Shown: positions 8,351-18,767, counted from the first letter of the stretch. The stretch: 50,118 nucleotides of DNA from an uncultured Pelagibacteraceae bacterium (GCA_902518395.1 CABYFX010000003.1:1-50118); one strand, 5' to 3'. Numbers and translations are program-made. Notes: a model not told the origin generated them from the letters alone.

Positions 8351-11300
8351 TTTCTATTTTTCTTCTTCTTATTACTACTTTTCAAGCTCAGGCAAAAAAT
8401 CCCCCTCCCGGAACAGGAACATCAGATATTCCTGCAAATATTTTAATTATGCTTGATAACTCAGGTAGTATGAGCGCCAGATTGTATAATTCTGTTCAAG
8501 TTTATTATCCGTTAGATGTAGCAACAGACAGTGCGGGCAATGTTTACGTATTAGAATATCATAACAGTAGAATAAAAGTATTTGATAGCTCAGGAAATTA
8601 CAAAAGGAGTTTTGGTAGTAATGGATATGGATGTAATCAATGGAGATATGCTAGACAATTTGATATTTATAACGATGAGATATATATTGCTGATACTTAC
8701 AATCATCACATTATACGTTTAAGTTTAACAGGAAAGTGCATCTCAAAGGAGAGAACTGGATCAAATTATCCTCATGCAATAGCAGCAGATAGTGCCTATG
8801 TGTATGTTGGGTTTACTAGTTGGAGTGGTCAAGGCAGATACATTGAAGCTCATTATAGAACTAGACTCAATTATTATAGAAATATAGACACCGGAAATGC
8901 TGGTTTAAGATATTCTTGGGGTATGTCATTAAATAGCGGAGGTAACAGATTAATAGTTGCAGATTATGTAAGAAACCAACTTTATGAGTTTGCAGTAAGT
9001 AATTATCAAAGTACAAGTTCAAACGTAAGTTTATCTTTGAGACAAAGGTCAAATTCGAGTTACTCATCTTCAAATGGATATTTTAGAAGACCCACCGATG
9101 CAGCTTATGATAGTAGTGGCAATATATATGCTCTGGATCTTTATGGACATAGATTACAAAAATTTAATTCTAGTCTAGTTTACCAAGCTAAAGTTGGCTC
9201 TTATTCCACATCTTCAGGATTTAGATATCCTTACGGAATGCATGTTGATGGAAACAATAATATCTATGTAACAGATTATTATAATTATGCAGTTAGAAAA
9301 TATGACACGAGTTTAACAGAGACTGCTACTTATGGAGGAGGTGGAGGCACACGTCTTGATGCTGCAAAAAAAGTAATTAAAAAAATAGTTTCAAATACAG
9401 ATCTAACTTCAGGTGCAAATTTTGGTCTTATGGAATGGGGCAGCGGATATTCTGGAAGAACAAGAATAAGGGTAAAAATCAGTGATACAGGCGCAAAAAG
9501 TATTTATAGTAACGTTGACGGGGTGTATGCAAGTGGAGGAACTGATTTAAGATATGCAATGAATACTGCTAGAAATTATTTTACTAGTGGTCAAGTTGCT
9601 AATTGGAATTTAACTTGTTCAATGAACTTTTTAATAGTTATAAGTGATGGCTATTGGAGCGGACATAATCAAGTTATTAGTATCGCAAATCAAATCAGAA
9701 ATTCTTATAATATAAAAACATTTGCAGTAGGTTTTGCACTAGGAGGTGCAAATTCAAACTATAGTTCTCTTGCTACAGCTGGAGGAACAGTAAAACCATT
9801 GTATGCATCTAATGAAACTGAGTTGTTAGCAAAACTTACTGATGCAATTAAACAGGCAATTTCTGGTCGATTAACATTTACAACCCCAGCAGTTATGTCA
9901 GACGTCACAAAAGGAAATTTTGTTTATCAGTCAACATTTGAGTATGCAAAGAATATGCAATGGAAAGGAAGTTTAAAAAAATATAAATTAAATTCAAATG
10001 GAACTTTTGGAGCAGTTCAGTGGGACGCTGGTGATAAACTAAATAGTAAGAATGCTTCCTCTAGAAATATTTGGACTCCAGAAATTGACACAAGCCTAAA
10101 TAATTTTACCACATCTAATAGAGATGCGCTTAAATCTAGATTATTTCCAAGTCAGTCCCCAACTGATACTGAAGTAGAAAATTTAATTAACTTTATAAGA
10201 GGGGTTGATGTTTATGATCAAGATTCTGATAATAATAAAACAGAGTCTATCCACAAACTTGCTGATATATATCACTCAGAGCTAATTGTAGTTGGAAAAC
10301 CAGATGCACCGGCATTAGATGATGGTTCAATCAATTCAAAAGAGAAAGATTCATACTACAGATCACAAAATAACTATAACAATTTTAAAAATGGCTCCAG
10401 CTGTGGTGGCCCATGTGCTAACAGAAAAGAAATAGTTTATGCAGGAGCCAACAACGGAATATTACATGCATTTGATGCTTCAAGCGGAGAAGAATTATGG
10501 GGGTATATACCGCCAAATGTTCTTGGTAACCTCGAAAAAATCCCATCATCAAAGGCTAATTCAACAAATGCTATTTACGGTATAGATGGCTCTCCTGTAG
10601 TTAAAGATATTTTCTTTGATGACACTCCAAATGATAACATTAACAATCCAAGATGGAGAACGATACTTTTAGGTTCCCTTGGTGCAGGTGGAAAAGGTTT
10701 ATATGCACTTGATGTAACAAATCCAAATAGCCCAACACATCTTTTTGCAATTAATAATAATGAGTCTGATAAATTCATTCAGCATTGGGGAGTAGATAGA
10801 ATGAAAAATGAGTTTGGATATGCTGGAGGTAGTAGTATAGATGCAAAATACGATTACAGAAAATTAGGAGAGACTTGGTCAACGCCAAGAATTATAAGAA
10901 TTAAAGTAAGTGGCAAAGATAAATGGGTTGCAGTGTTTGGTGGAGGATATAATGGTGCAGTTAATCCCAATGTTGGCTCTGCTGTATTTGTTATGGATTT
11001 AGAGGACGAAGGAAGATTACTAAAAGTGATCGACATAGAAGATAAATCAAAACAGACTTATACCTGGAGTGGTACTTTCGGAAGTAGAGTTGGTGGTATC
11101 TTAACTACTAACAATACAATTTTTGAAGTTGCAAAATGGAGTCCTGGAATAAGTTATGATTCATCAAAAGGCGAGTCTATTATTGCTGAATTTAGTCCTC
11201 CAGTTGGTCATACAATAACATTTTCAAATAGTGGAAGTGTATCAACCGTAACAAAAGTAACTTTTGATTCTGCCTGGCCTTGTGAAACAAGTCAAAATTG

Positions 11301-12117
11301 TTCTGGAACTGTAAAATTTAAAAGACATTCTAATGACATAGTAAATTCTTTACCAGCAGATTTAAGTGTAATTACAGCTGATGGAACAGATAAAGCAAAT
11401 TATAATGGAGCATTAATTTATGCTACAGACCTGGAAGGAAAACTGACCAAAATTAATTTAACGGACAAAGGAACACTCTACGATACAACAACTTTATTCA
11501 CGGCAGAGTCGACATCTGCAAATGGAAGGTACATTTATACCAGACCAGAGGTAACGATTAACAATGACAATAACCTGTGGTTGTATTTTGGAACTGGAAA
11601 CACTCAAAAGCTTCAATCTCAATCTTCTCAAGTAAAAAATAGACTTTATGGTATAAAAGACAAAAATTTCCCTAATTTTGTTAAAGTTAACCCTGCTGGA
11701 GACATTTCTAAGTGTAAAACGGCTCCAACTTGCCCAAAGGATACAGATCTAGGATGGTATGTGGATCTTAAAAAGTCGCAAAAATTGACTGCAGAACCTA
11801 CAGTAGATAAGGACAGAGTTTATTACCCAATTTATGAACCAACTGCTGCGAATAATAAGTGTGGTACAGGAGTAGCAATTTTAATGGCATATGATACAAA
11901 ATGTGGAAATTCCTTGTTAAATGTAACCTTAGGGAAAGGTGTTCTATCAAAAGTTGTAAAACAAGGTGATAATCTTTATATCGGTATTGCTGGAGAGGTT
12001 GATAAAAACATTGGAAATTCTGGATTTACATCAAAAGATAACCTAATTACTGGAAAATCAAAGGCAAAAGATAGTGGAAATGAAGTTCAAATAGAAAAAT
12101 GGATTCAAAATTACTAA
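8329..12117 (+). CDS. pilY1: PilY1-like pilus tip adhesin with vWA, NHL-repeat and PilY1 C-terminal propeller regions
   Basis: MLDNSGSMS MIDAS motif; NHL-type repeats at aa ~59-335; GVDVYDQDSDNNKTES..LADIYHSELIVVGKP and LLGSLGAGGKGLYALDVTNP typical of the PilY1 C-terminal domain. Confidence 0.88.
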   Translation: MARFTKIISIFLLLITTFQAQAKNPPPGTGTSDIPANILIMLDNSGSMSARLYNSVQVYYPLDVATDSAGNVYVLEYHNSRIKVFDSSGNYKRSFGSNGYGCNQWRYARQFDIYNDEIYIADTYNHHIIRLSLTGKCISKERTGSNYPHAIAADSAYVYVGFTSWSGQGRYIEAHYRTRLNYYRNIDTGNAGLRYSWGMSLNSGGNRLIVADYVRNQLYEFAVSNYQSTSSNVSLSLRQRSNSSYSSSNGYFRRPTDAAYDSSGNIYALDLYGHRLQKFNSSLVYQAKVGSYSTSSGFRYPYGMHVDGNNNIYVTDYYNYAVRKYDTSLTETATYGGGGGTRLDAAKKVIKKIVSNTDLTSGANFGLMEWGSGYSGRTRIRVKISDTGAKSIYSNVDGVYASGGTDLRYAMNTARNYFTSGQVANWNLTCSMNFLIVISDGYWSGHNQVISIANQIRNSYNIKTFAVGFALGGANSNYSSLATAGGTVKPLYASNETELLAKLTDAIKQAISGRLTFTTPAVMSDVTKGNFVYQSTFEYAKNMQWKGSLKKYKLNSNGTFGAVQWDAGDKLNSKNASSRNIWTPEIDTSLNNFTTSNRDALKSRLFPSQSPTDTEVENLINFIRGVDVYDQDSDNNKTESIHKLADIYHSELIVVGKPDAPALDDGSINSKEKDSYYRSQNNYNNFKNGSSCGGPCANRKEIVYAGANNGILHAFDASSGEELWGYIPPNVLGNLEKIPSSKANSTNAIYGIDGSPVVKDIFFDDTPNDNINNPRWRTILLGSLGAGGKGLYALDVTNPNSPTHLFAINNNESDKFIQHWGVDRMKNEFGYAGGSSIDAKYDYRKLGETWSTPRIIRIKVSGKDKWVAVFGGGYNGAVNPNVGSAVFVMDLEDEGRLLKVIDIEDKSKQTYTWSGTFGSRVGGILTTNNTIFEVAKWSPGISYDSSKGESIIAEFSPPVGHTITFSNSGSVSTVTKVTFDSAWPCETSQNCSGTVKFKRHSNDIVNSLPADLSVITADGTDKANYNGALIYATDLEGKLTKINLTDKGTLYDTTTLFTAESTSANGRYIYTRPEVTINNDNNLWLYFGTGNTQKLQSQSSQVKNRLYGIKDKNFPNFVKVNPAGDISKCKTAPTCPKDTDLGWYVDLKKSQKLTAEPTVDKDRVYYPIYEPTAANNKCGTGVAILMAYDTKCGNSLLNVTLGKGVLSKVVKQGDNLYIGIAGEVDKNIGNSGFTSKDNLITGKSKAKDSGNEVQIEKWIQNY

Positions 12118-12130
12118 CTTAATTCCACTC

Positions 12131-12215
12131 TAACACAATAAAATATAATTCTAACACAAATAAAAAATTATTATATTTATTAAAATTGTGTTATAAATTT
12201 ATACTTATTGTGTTA
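12131..12215. promoter_or_regulatory. Four 9-bp boxes (TAACACAAT, TAACACAAA, ATTGTGTTA, ATTGTGTTA), putative operator array of the pilMN operon
   Basis: Boxes at 12131-12139, 12152-12160, 12185-12193, 12207-12215; in-pair spacing 21 and 22 bp; candidate -10 TATACT at 12200-12205. Confidence 0.6.
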
Positions 12216-14422
12216 TGAATGATGAAACAAAGTTTTTTTCAGATAATCAAGACAATCAAAAATCTGAGGATGGAAAAAAAAGTGATATTAATGACACTAA
12301 TTTAAATCTTAAGGATCAATCTAATGACAATCACAAGGTTATTCATCGAAAAGATGGCAGGTTGCACGTATATGTCCGGCAAGACAAGTACAAAGGGGAG
12401 CTTAAGTCAAGAAATTGGGTGGGAAGAGCTTATATCCATGGAAAACAGTTGGTCTACTCGTCTGGCACCCCGGAACTAGATGATGCCATACCAGTTTTGG
12501 ACAAATGGTACGATGATAAAATAAGAGAAATCAGGGAAAAAGAGGAAAATATTAAAAAAACAACCGAAAATCTTAAAAAAATTGAAAATGATGAAGGAGT
12601 TAAGCTTTTTTCTGATCAAGTGGAAAAAAACCAGCAAATTTCTCAACCTAAATTAGAAAGTGACAATCAAATTCAAAAAGGATTAACATCCAGCATGTTA
12701 GAAAAACTTAAAAGTTTTAAATTTAGTAAGAAAAAAAACAATTCTAACGAAGAAAATATAAATCCTAATAATCAAAATAAAACTAAGAAAAAAAGTTTTT
12801 CTTTAAAAAATATTTTTAAATCCAGAGTATCAAAATTAAGTATAGCAGGAGAGGAAATTGCTGGATTAGATATAACAAAAGACTCAATCAAAGTTTCACA
12901 AGTATCACAAGATAAAGATGAAAAATGGATACTAGATAAATTTTCATACAGACTTCTTGATCAAGAAAAAATTTCAGATAATGTTTTAGAAAACAAAGAT
13001 TATATTGCAGAAGAGATATCACTCGCTCTTGCAAATGCAAAAATAACTTCCAAAAATATTGCGATGTCAATTCCTGTTACAAGTGCAATTATAAAAGTTG
13101 TAACTAGCCCATTAATGCAAGATGAAGAATTGCAAAAGGCTATTGATACAGATTCCTTATGGGAAAATCTTGTTCAACTGACAGATAATCTTAATGATTA
13201 TTCAGTATTTCACCAAGTTATTAATAGAAATTCAAAAACTAACACAATGGAAATTTTGTTTGTTGCATCAAAGTTATCAGATGTAAATGAGTATTCTAAT
13301 ATTGTTAAAAAGGCAGGATTAAATCCAGTTATTATTGATGTAAGATGTTTTACATTAAAAAATGCTCACGATAATACAGAATTTAAATCTATTGTAGAAA
13401 AAACAAGTTCAGCAATTCTAGAACTTGGCCCAGAAGAAAATTACTTAATGATTATACATAATAATATTCCAGTAATAACAGATGTTTTTTTACGCCAGCC
13501 AGAAAAAGAAATACTTAGCGCAATGGGTGAACAATCAAATCCAGAGGCAGAGGCCGTTATAAGAAGATATTCAATGCAAATTAAGCAAGCATTAGCTGAC
13601 TATGAGGCAAAATACGAAAATAAAATAAGTAATATTCAAGTTGTTAGTTCAATGAAAAACATTTCAAGTGTATTGAATGCGTTTAAAAAAAATCTTCCGA
13701 CAATTGGATTTCATTTATTTGATCCTTTGCAAGGTGTACAAATACCTTCATATAATTCTGAAAAAACTAATATAGATAATCGTTCAACTTTTGCATCTGT
13801 AATTGGTCTAGCCTACAGAAAGCTTGATGTTTTTGGATATTATAAATTTGTTACTGCGGTTAAAAATATAAATCTTTTACCTAATAGAGAAACAGTAAGG
13901 CAAAAAGGAAGATTAAAATTTTTAACAGGTTTTGCCTTTAAAGGTATTGCGGGTTTGGTAGCAGGAATTTATCTGATACTTATTGTTACTTCTTATTTTC
14001 AAATTAAAACAAACAGTGAAATTTTAAATGAGTATGATCAAGTTCAAGTTGAGTACGATCAGTTAAATATAAAATTTTCAAAATTAATTAAAAGAAAGAG
14101 AGAAATAGATAAATCTTTAGAGCTAGGAAAGTTAGTAAATTCCAATCAAGTTCAATCTTACAGAGCTCTTGCACAAATCGCAAGGAGTGTCCCATTACGA
14201 GTTAATTTTACAAATTTAAAATTTGATGGAAAAAATAATATTATAATCACTGGATTAGCATTCGCTGACCAAGATATTCTCAATTTTATTTCAAATTTAA
14301 ATTCAAAATCTCTTATCGCTCAAGCTTCACTAACGAACATGAAAGAAGAAACGCAAGATCAAAACTCAAATAGCAAAAACATGAAAAGATTTACAATAAA
14401 CTGTATATTAAAGGATAATTAA
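12215..14422 (+). CDS. PilM-PilN fusion with additional N-terminal domain
   Basis: PilM-like IAGLDITKDSIKVSQV..IAMSIPVTSAIIKVV; C-terminal PilN-like VKNINLLPNRE + TM + coiled coil; extra HRKDGRLHVYVRQDKYKGELKSRNWVGRAYIHGKQLVYSSGTPELDDAIPVLDKWYDD at N-terminus. Confidence 0.82.
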   Translation: MNDETKFFSDNQDNQKSEDGKKSDINDTNLNLKDQSNDNHKVIHRKDGRLHVYVRQDKYKGELKSRNWVGRAYIHGKQLVYSSGTPELDDAIPVLDKWYDDKIREIREKEENIKKTTENLKKIENDEGVKLFSDQVEKNQQISQPKLESDNQIQKGLTSSMLEKLKSFKFSKKKNNSNEENINPNNQNKTKKKSFSLKNIFKSRVSKLSIAGEEIAGLDITKDSIKVSQVSQDKDEKWILDKFSYRLLDQEKISDNVLENKDYIAEEISLALANAKITSKNIAMSIPVTSAIIKVVTSPLMQDEELQKAIDTDSLWENLVQLTDNLNDYSVFHQVINRNSKTNTMEILFVASKLSDVNEYSNIVKKAGLNPVIIDVRCFTLKNAHDNTEFKSIVEKTSSAILELGPEENYLMIIHNNIPVITDVFLRQPEKEILSAMGEQSNPEAEAVIRRYSMQIKQALADYEAKYENKISNIQVVSSMKNISSVLNAFKKNLPTIGFHLFDPLQGVQIPSYNSEKTNIDNRSTFASVIGLAYRKLDVFGYYKFVTAVKNINLLPNRETVRQKGRLKFLTGFAFKGIAGLVAGIYLILIVTSYFQIKTNSEILNEYDQVQVEYDQLNIKFSKLIKRKREIDKSLELGKLVNSNQVQSYRALAQIARSVPLRVNFTNLKFDGKNNIIITGLAFADQDILNFISNLNSKSLIAQASLTNMKEETQDQNSNSKNMKRFTINCILKDN

Positions 14423-15072
14423 TGGATTTATCGAATTTAAAAAATATGAATGTGAGTGACCTTGTATCTAGTATAAAAGGGTCGGAGCTTTTGAGAGATA
14501 AAAAATTTCTCATAAAATTTGGTATCGCTTCTGTAGCAATATTAATCTTCTTAATTGGTTATTATTTTTTCGTCAGCCCAATTATTAAAGATCAGAAACA
14601 AAAAATTTTACTTATGAATGATAATAAAATTAAAATTGAGGAATTTAAAAGCAATATTGTTACAGTTTCAAAATCAATTAAAAAACTGGAACCAGAATTT
14701 AAAAAAAATAGCAGGTTATTTCATTCAAAAAAAGAGGTTGAAGATTTGTATCAAAATATAAGCAATTTTGCTTTAAGTAATGGATTGAATATAATAAATT
14801 TAAAAGTAGTAGATCCAGTTGGAGTTAGTGCAAACCAAAACCAAGATCAAAACAACACAGAAAATCCTCAATTTCTTTATTATAAAATACCTGTAGATTT
14901 TGAAATTAAGGGTAATTATTTAGGTTATCTTAAGTTTAGAAGGGCTTTAGCATCATCGACTAAAGTGATTAACTTTGATAAAGAAGAGATAGATGTAATT
15001 AAAGATGCACAAGGACAAGTTATAGCAAAAGGTACAATTTCAATTGTAGGATTACCAGATGAATACAAATAA
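14422..15072 (+). CDS. pilO: Type IV pilus inner membrane protein PilO
   Basis: Single TM, coiled coil, ferredoxin-like C-terminus, position after PilN. Confidence 0.78.
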   Translation: MDLSNLKNMNVSDLVSSIKGSELLRDKKFLIKFGIASVAILIFLIGYYFFVSPIIKDQKQKILLMNDNKIKIEEFKSNIVTVSKSIKKLEPEFKKNSRLFHSKKEVEDLYQNISNFALSNGLNIINLKVVDPVGVSANQNQDQNNTENPQFLYYKIPVDFEIKGNYLGYLKFRRALASSTKVINFDKEEIDVIKDAQGQVIAKGTISIVGLPDEYK

Positions 15073-15505
15073 AAATCTCATATATCTCTTGCTAATAATA
15101 TTTACTTTTAATATAAACTTTATGAATTTAAATGCTGAGGAAAAAGTTAATCTTGAAGAAGAAGAATTGCCAGCAATAGACCCTTTTCTGGGCACATCTG
15201 CATCAATGAATACTGGTCAAAACCAACCAACAAATTCAACTGAAATTATAGAAACTAAGTCATTTATTAATGATTTAAGATTAATAGGTACAATTTTTGG
15301 AAAAAAAAAGAAATTTGCAGTTTTAAGTTCGCCAGACGGATCTTTATTTCAATTTAAAGAGGATGAACAAATAACAGAAAATGAAAGATTAGTTTTTATA
15401 TCAGAGGATTATATTTTAGTTACAGTATTTGATGATGAGGAAAAATTATATGAAGTTTATATGAATTATGTAGTTAAAGAAAGTAAAGAAACGAAAAAAA
15501 ATTAG
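15059..15505 (+). CDS. pilP: PilP-like periplasmic protein
   Basis: Signal peptide, IDPFLG, LRLIGTIFGKKKKFAVLSSPDGSLFQFKEDEQI; position between PilO and secretin. Confidence 0.7.
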   Translation: MNTNKNLIYLLLIIFTFNINFMNLNAEEKVNLEEEELPAIDPFLGTSASMNTGQNQPTNSTEIIETKSFINDLRLIGTIFGKKKKFAVLSSPDGSLFQFKEDEQITENERLVFISEDYILVTVFDDEEKLYEVYMNYVVKESKETKKN

Positions 15506-17056
15506 ATGAAAAAATTACTTAAACTATTTCCAATTTTCTTTTTAATTTTTTTGTATTCTTGTCAAAATGCAAACAAAATAACAACACTTCCTAAAAGAGA
15601 TAAGCCACTGATAGATACAAAAGCAGTGATTAAAGAAGGCCTAAAAGATATGAATAAAAAAATAGAAGATGGGCCTAAACCAAAAAAAATTGAAATTACT
15701 AAGGAAAAAAGAAAAACAATAACTACTCAAAAATATAAAAACTATGTCACTTTTCCAGCAGGATACAGAAATCTTAAACAAAAAATTAGTATTAATTTTC
15801 AAAACCTAGATTTCAAATATGCAATGGGATTAATGGCTGAGATGGGAAATATAAATATTTTGGTTGGAGATGAAGTAAGCGGAACAATAAATGCAAAAAT
15901 TAAAAATGTAGCTTGGGATGTTACATTTCAAACTTTACTTAATATGAAAAATTTAGGGTCTGATATAGATGTTGAAAATGGTATTATTAGAGTTCACAGC
16001 CCAGAAAATATAACAAGTCAAGAATCATTTAATTCATCTCGAGCAGAAGCATTAAAGAAAAAAGTTGAACTTGAAGAAACGTTTAAACCTATGTTGGCTG
16101 AAATATTTAATCTTTATTACATTAGTCCTGTACAAGCGAAAACTACCCTTGAAGATTTATTTGCATCTCAAGGAACCGAAGGTCAAAATGTCATGACGAA
16201 TCTAAAGATTACAGTAGAAGATACTACTCGATCAATAATTGTAAGAGGATATAGAGAAGATTTAGATGTTATTGACAAAGTTATCAAAGAAATCGACGTA
16301 AAAACTAAACAAGTTTTAATCGAGGCATTTGTAGTAGATGTCACATCGACCTTTGCAGCAGCTTTAGGTTCTAGAATTGGTGCTATGACTAAGCAAGGAA
16401 CTGGAGATACTTCAAATACAACAGTATCAGGAACTATTGGAGGTGCAGCAACAACCTCTACAGGAGTTGCTTTAAGTGCTGCAGCTGGAACAGTTAGTAA
16501 CAACACAATTGTTGGAGCAACAAGTGGTATTGGAATAATAAAAACTATGGGTGCATCAGTTCTCAAAGTTGAATTAGAAGCTCTACAATCGATGGGACTG
16601 AATGAAATTCTCTCATCTCCAAGTGTATTCACTTTAAATAACCAAGAAGCAACAATTACTCAAGGAACTCAGGTTCCATATCAGACAACATCTGATGGAA
16701 CAACAACTACAGCATTTAAAGAAGCTGCTCTTTCTTTAACTGTTACTCCTAGTATTATCGGTGACGGTAATGTTTTAATGGATATCAAGGTAAATGATGA
16801 CTCACCAGACACATCTTTTGGAACAGACGAGCCTGCAATTAAAACAAATGAAATTAAAACAAAGTTATTGGTTAGCGATGGAGACATAGTTGTAATCGGA
16901 GGTATTAAAAAGAACACAAAAAGTGACACTAAAACTAAAACACCAGGTTTAGCAGACCAGAAAAATAAAGCACTAGGAAATTTATTTAAGAGCCGAAATA
17001 ATACAGATACCTTAACAGAATTATTAATTTTTATAGCTCCCAAAGTAATAGAGTAG
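15506..17056 (+). CDS. pilQ: Type IV pilus secretin (PilQ/MshL-like), predicted lipoprotein
   Basis: FLYSCQN lipobox; STN/N-domain; LSSPSVFTLNNQEATITQGTQVPYQT and LLVSDGDIVVIGGIKK secretin motifs. Confidence 0.9.
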   Translation: MKKLLKLFPIFFLIFLYSCQNANKITTLPKRDKPLIDTKAVIKEGLKDMNKKIEDGPKPKKIEITKEKRKTITTQKYKNYVTFPAGYRNLKQKISINFQNLDFKYAMGLMAEMGNINILVGDEVSGTINAKIKNVAWDVTFQTLLNMKNLGSDIDVENGIIRVHSPENITSQESFNSSRAEALKKKVELEETFKPMLAEIFNLYYISPVQAKTTLEDLFASQGTEGQNVMTNLKITVEDTTRSIIVRGYREDLDVIDKVIKEIDVKTKQVLIEAFVVDVTSTFAAALGSRIGAMTKQGTGDTSNTTVSGTIGGAATTSTGVALSAAAGTVSNNTIVGATSGIGIIKTMGASVLKVELEALQSMGLNEILSSPSVFTLNNQEATITQGTQVPYQTTSDGTTTTAFKEAALSLTVTPSIIGDGNVLMDIKVNDDSPDTSFGTDEPAIKTNEIKTKLLVSDGDIVVIGGIKKNTKSDTKTKTPGLADQKNKALGNLFKSRNNTDTLTELLIFIAPKVIE

Positions 17057-17062
17057 CATGAT

Positions 17063-18767
17063 ATGAGTAAGATTAAACTGGACATTACAAGTGAACAAAA
17101 CATTTTAAATATGTTACTGGATCACTCGGTAATCAATGATAACCAACTATCAAAAATAAATTCAACTAGCAATGAAGTGGGAAAAACTAAGCTTGAAACT
17201 GCTATGGAATTAAATCTTACAAATGAAGAAAAGATTGTAAATGTTTTAGCAGCTTCGTATTCTTTAGAAATTGTTAATTTAAAAGAAAAAAAAATTGACC
17301 AAAAAATAAAACAAGTATTAGATTTAAGATTTATTGAAGAAAATTTTATTGTTCCTTTTGAAATTTCAGGTCAAACAATAAAAATTGCCATACCAGATGC
17401 CTCTAAGTTAAGTTTAATGAAGAACCTTAAAACAATGACGCAAATGGAACCTGAACTTTATGCTGCATCTATTTCTAACATAAAAGATTTTGTTGGCAGG
17501 TTAAAAGATTTAGAATCAAAAAAAATAAATCCATCAGATGTAAAAATAGAGAAAATAAAACCAAAAGATGAGGATGAAATTGTAGAAGTAGGATCTGAGG
17601 TAATTGTTTTTGGAAATAAAATTATTACTGAAGCAATAAATCTTGGAGCAAGTGATATTCATATTGAATGTTTCAGAAATAGTGCACAAGCGAGATTTAG
17701 GGTGGATGGAATTTTAAGAGTAATGTCAAATTATTCTAAGTTCTTGTTTGACAACTACAATGCTGTTGTAACCAGAATAAAAATTATAAGCAAACTTGAT
17801 ATTGCTGAGAGAAGAATTCCTCAAGATGGTGCAAGTACTTTTAGTACAGGAAGTAAAGAAGTAGATTTAAGGGTTTCTATTTTACCCACCAAAAACAATG
17901 AAAGAATTGTAATGAGGATCTTAAATAAAGAAGCTGGAGAAAAAAAACTAAACGAATTAGGTTTCGATCCTAAAGACTTAGAAAAATTAACAAAGGCAAT
18001 TAGCTCTCCCCAAGGTATGGTGCTAGTAACTGGACCGACAGGAAGTGGAAAAACTACTACTTTATATAGTGTATTAAAACATATTAACAAACCTGGTATG
18101 AATATTTTGACTGCAGAGGATCCCGTAGAGTATGAACTTGAAGGAGTTGGTCAGGTACAAATTAAAGAAGCTATAGATTTTACTTTTGAGATGGCATTAA
18201 GATCTTTTCTAAGGCAGGACCCGGAGGTAATTTTAGTTGGAGAGATAAGAGATAAAGCTACAGTGGATATAGCTTTAAAAGCATCATTGACTGGACACTT
18301 AGTCTTTAGCACTTTGCACACCAATGATGCACCAAGCTCAATTACAAGATTACAAAATATGGGTACGCCAAATTATTTAATTTCTGCTGCACTATCTTTA
18401 ATTATGGCACAAAGATTAGCTAGACGAAACTGTCCAGAATGTTCAATTATTGACGAGAACGTTACCCCTAAATTATTAAATTCTATAGGTTTTCTTCCAG
18501 AACAATCAGCAAGAGCAAAGATTTACAAAGGCAAAGGATGTGATCATTGTGGCAATTCTGGATTTAAAGGGAGAATGGGTATTTACGAAATTTTGGAAAT
18601 TGATAAAGAATTAAAGCAAGGAATTTTATCTGATTTAGGTCAAAACGAACTCAATGCAATTGCAAAAAAAAAATGGTTTTAGAACCATGCAAAATATGGG
18701 GCATGATTTGCTTTTAAGTGGAGATCTGTGTTTTTCTGAATTCGAAAGAGTCTTGCAATCTGACTAA
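17063..18767 (+). CDS. pilB: Type IV pilus assembly ATPase PilB; 0-frame ORF ends at 18682, C-terminal ~31 aa displaced into +1 frame at an A10 run
   Basis: Walker A GPTGSGKTT, tetracysteine CPEC..CDHC, GRMGIYEIL; after A10 the +1 frame reads NGFRTMQNMGHDLLLSGDLCFSEFERVLQSD*, ending in TAATG overlapping pilC. Confidence 0.9.

Noticed and set aside
8867-9073. Antisense ORF inside pilY1, and similar short antisense ORFs elsewhere (e.g. 4516-4728, 10575-10778, 16183-16632, 32472-32735, 36329-36655)
   Set aside because: They lie fully opposite strongly supported genes, show no recognisable domains, and are expected shadow ORFs.
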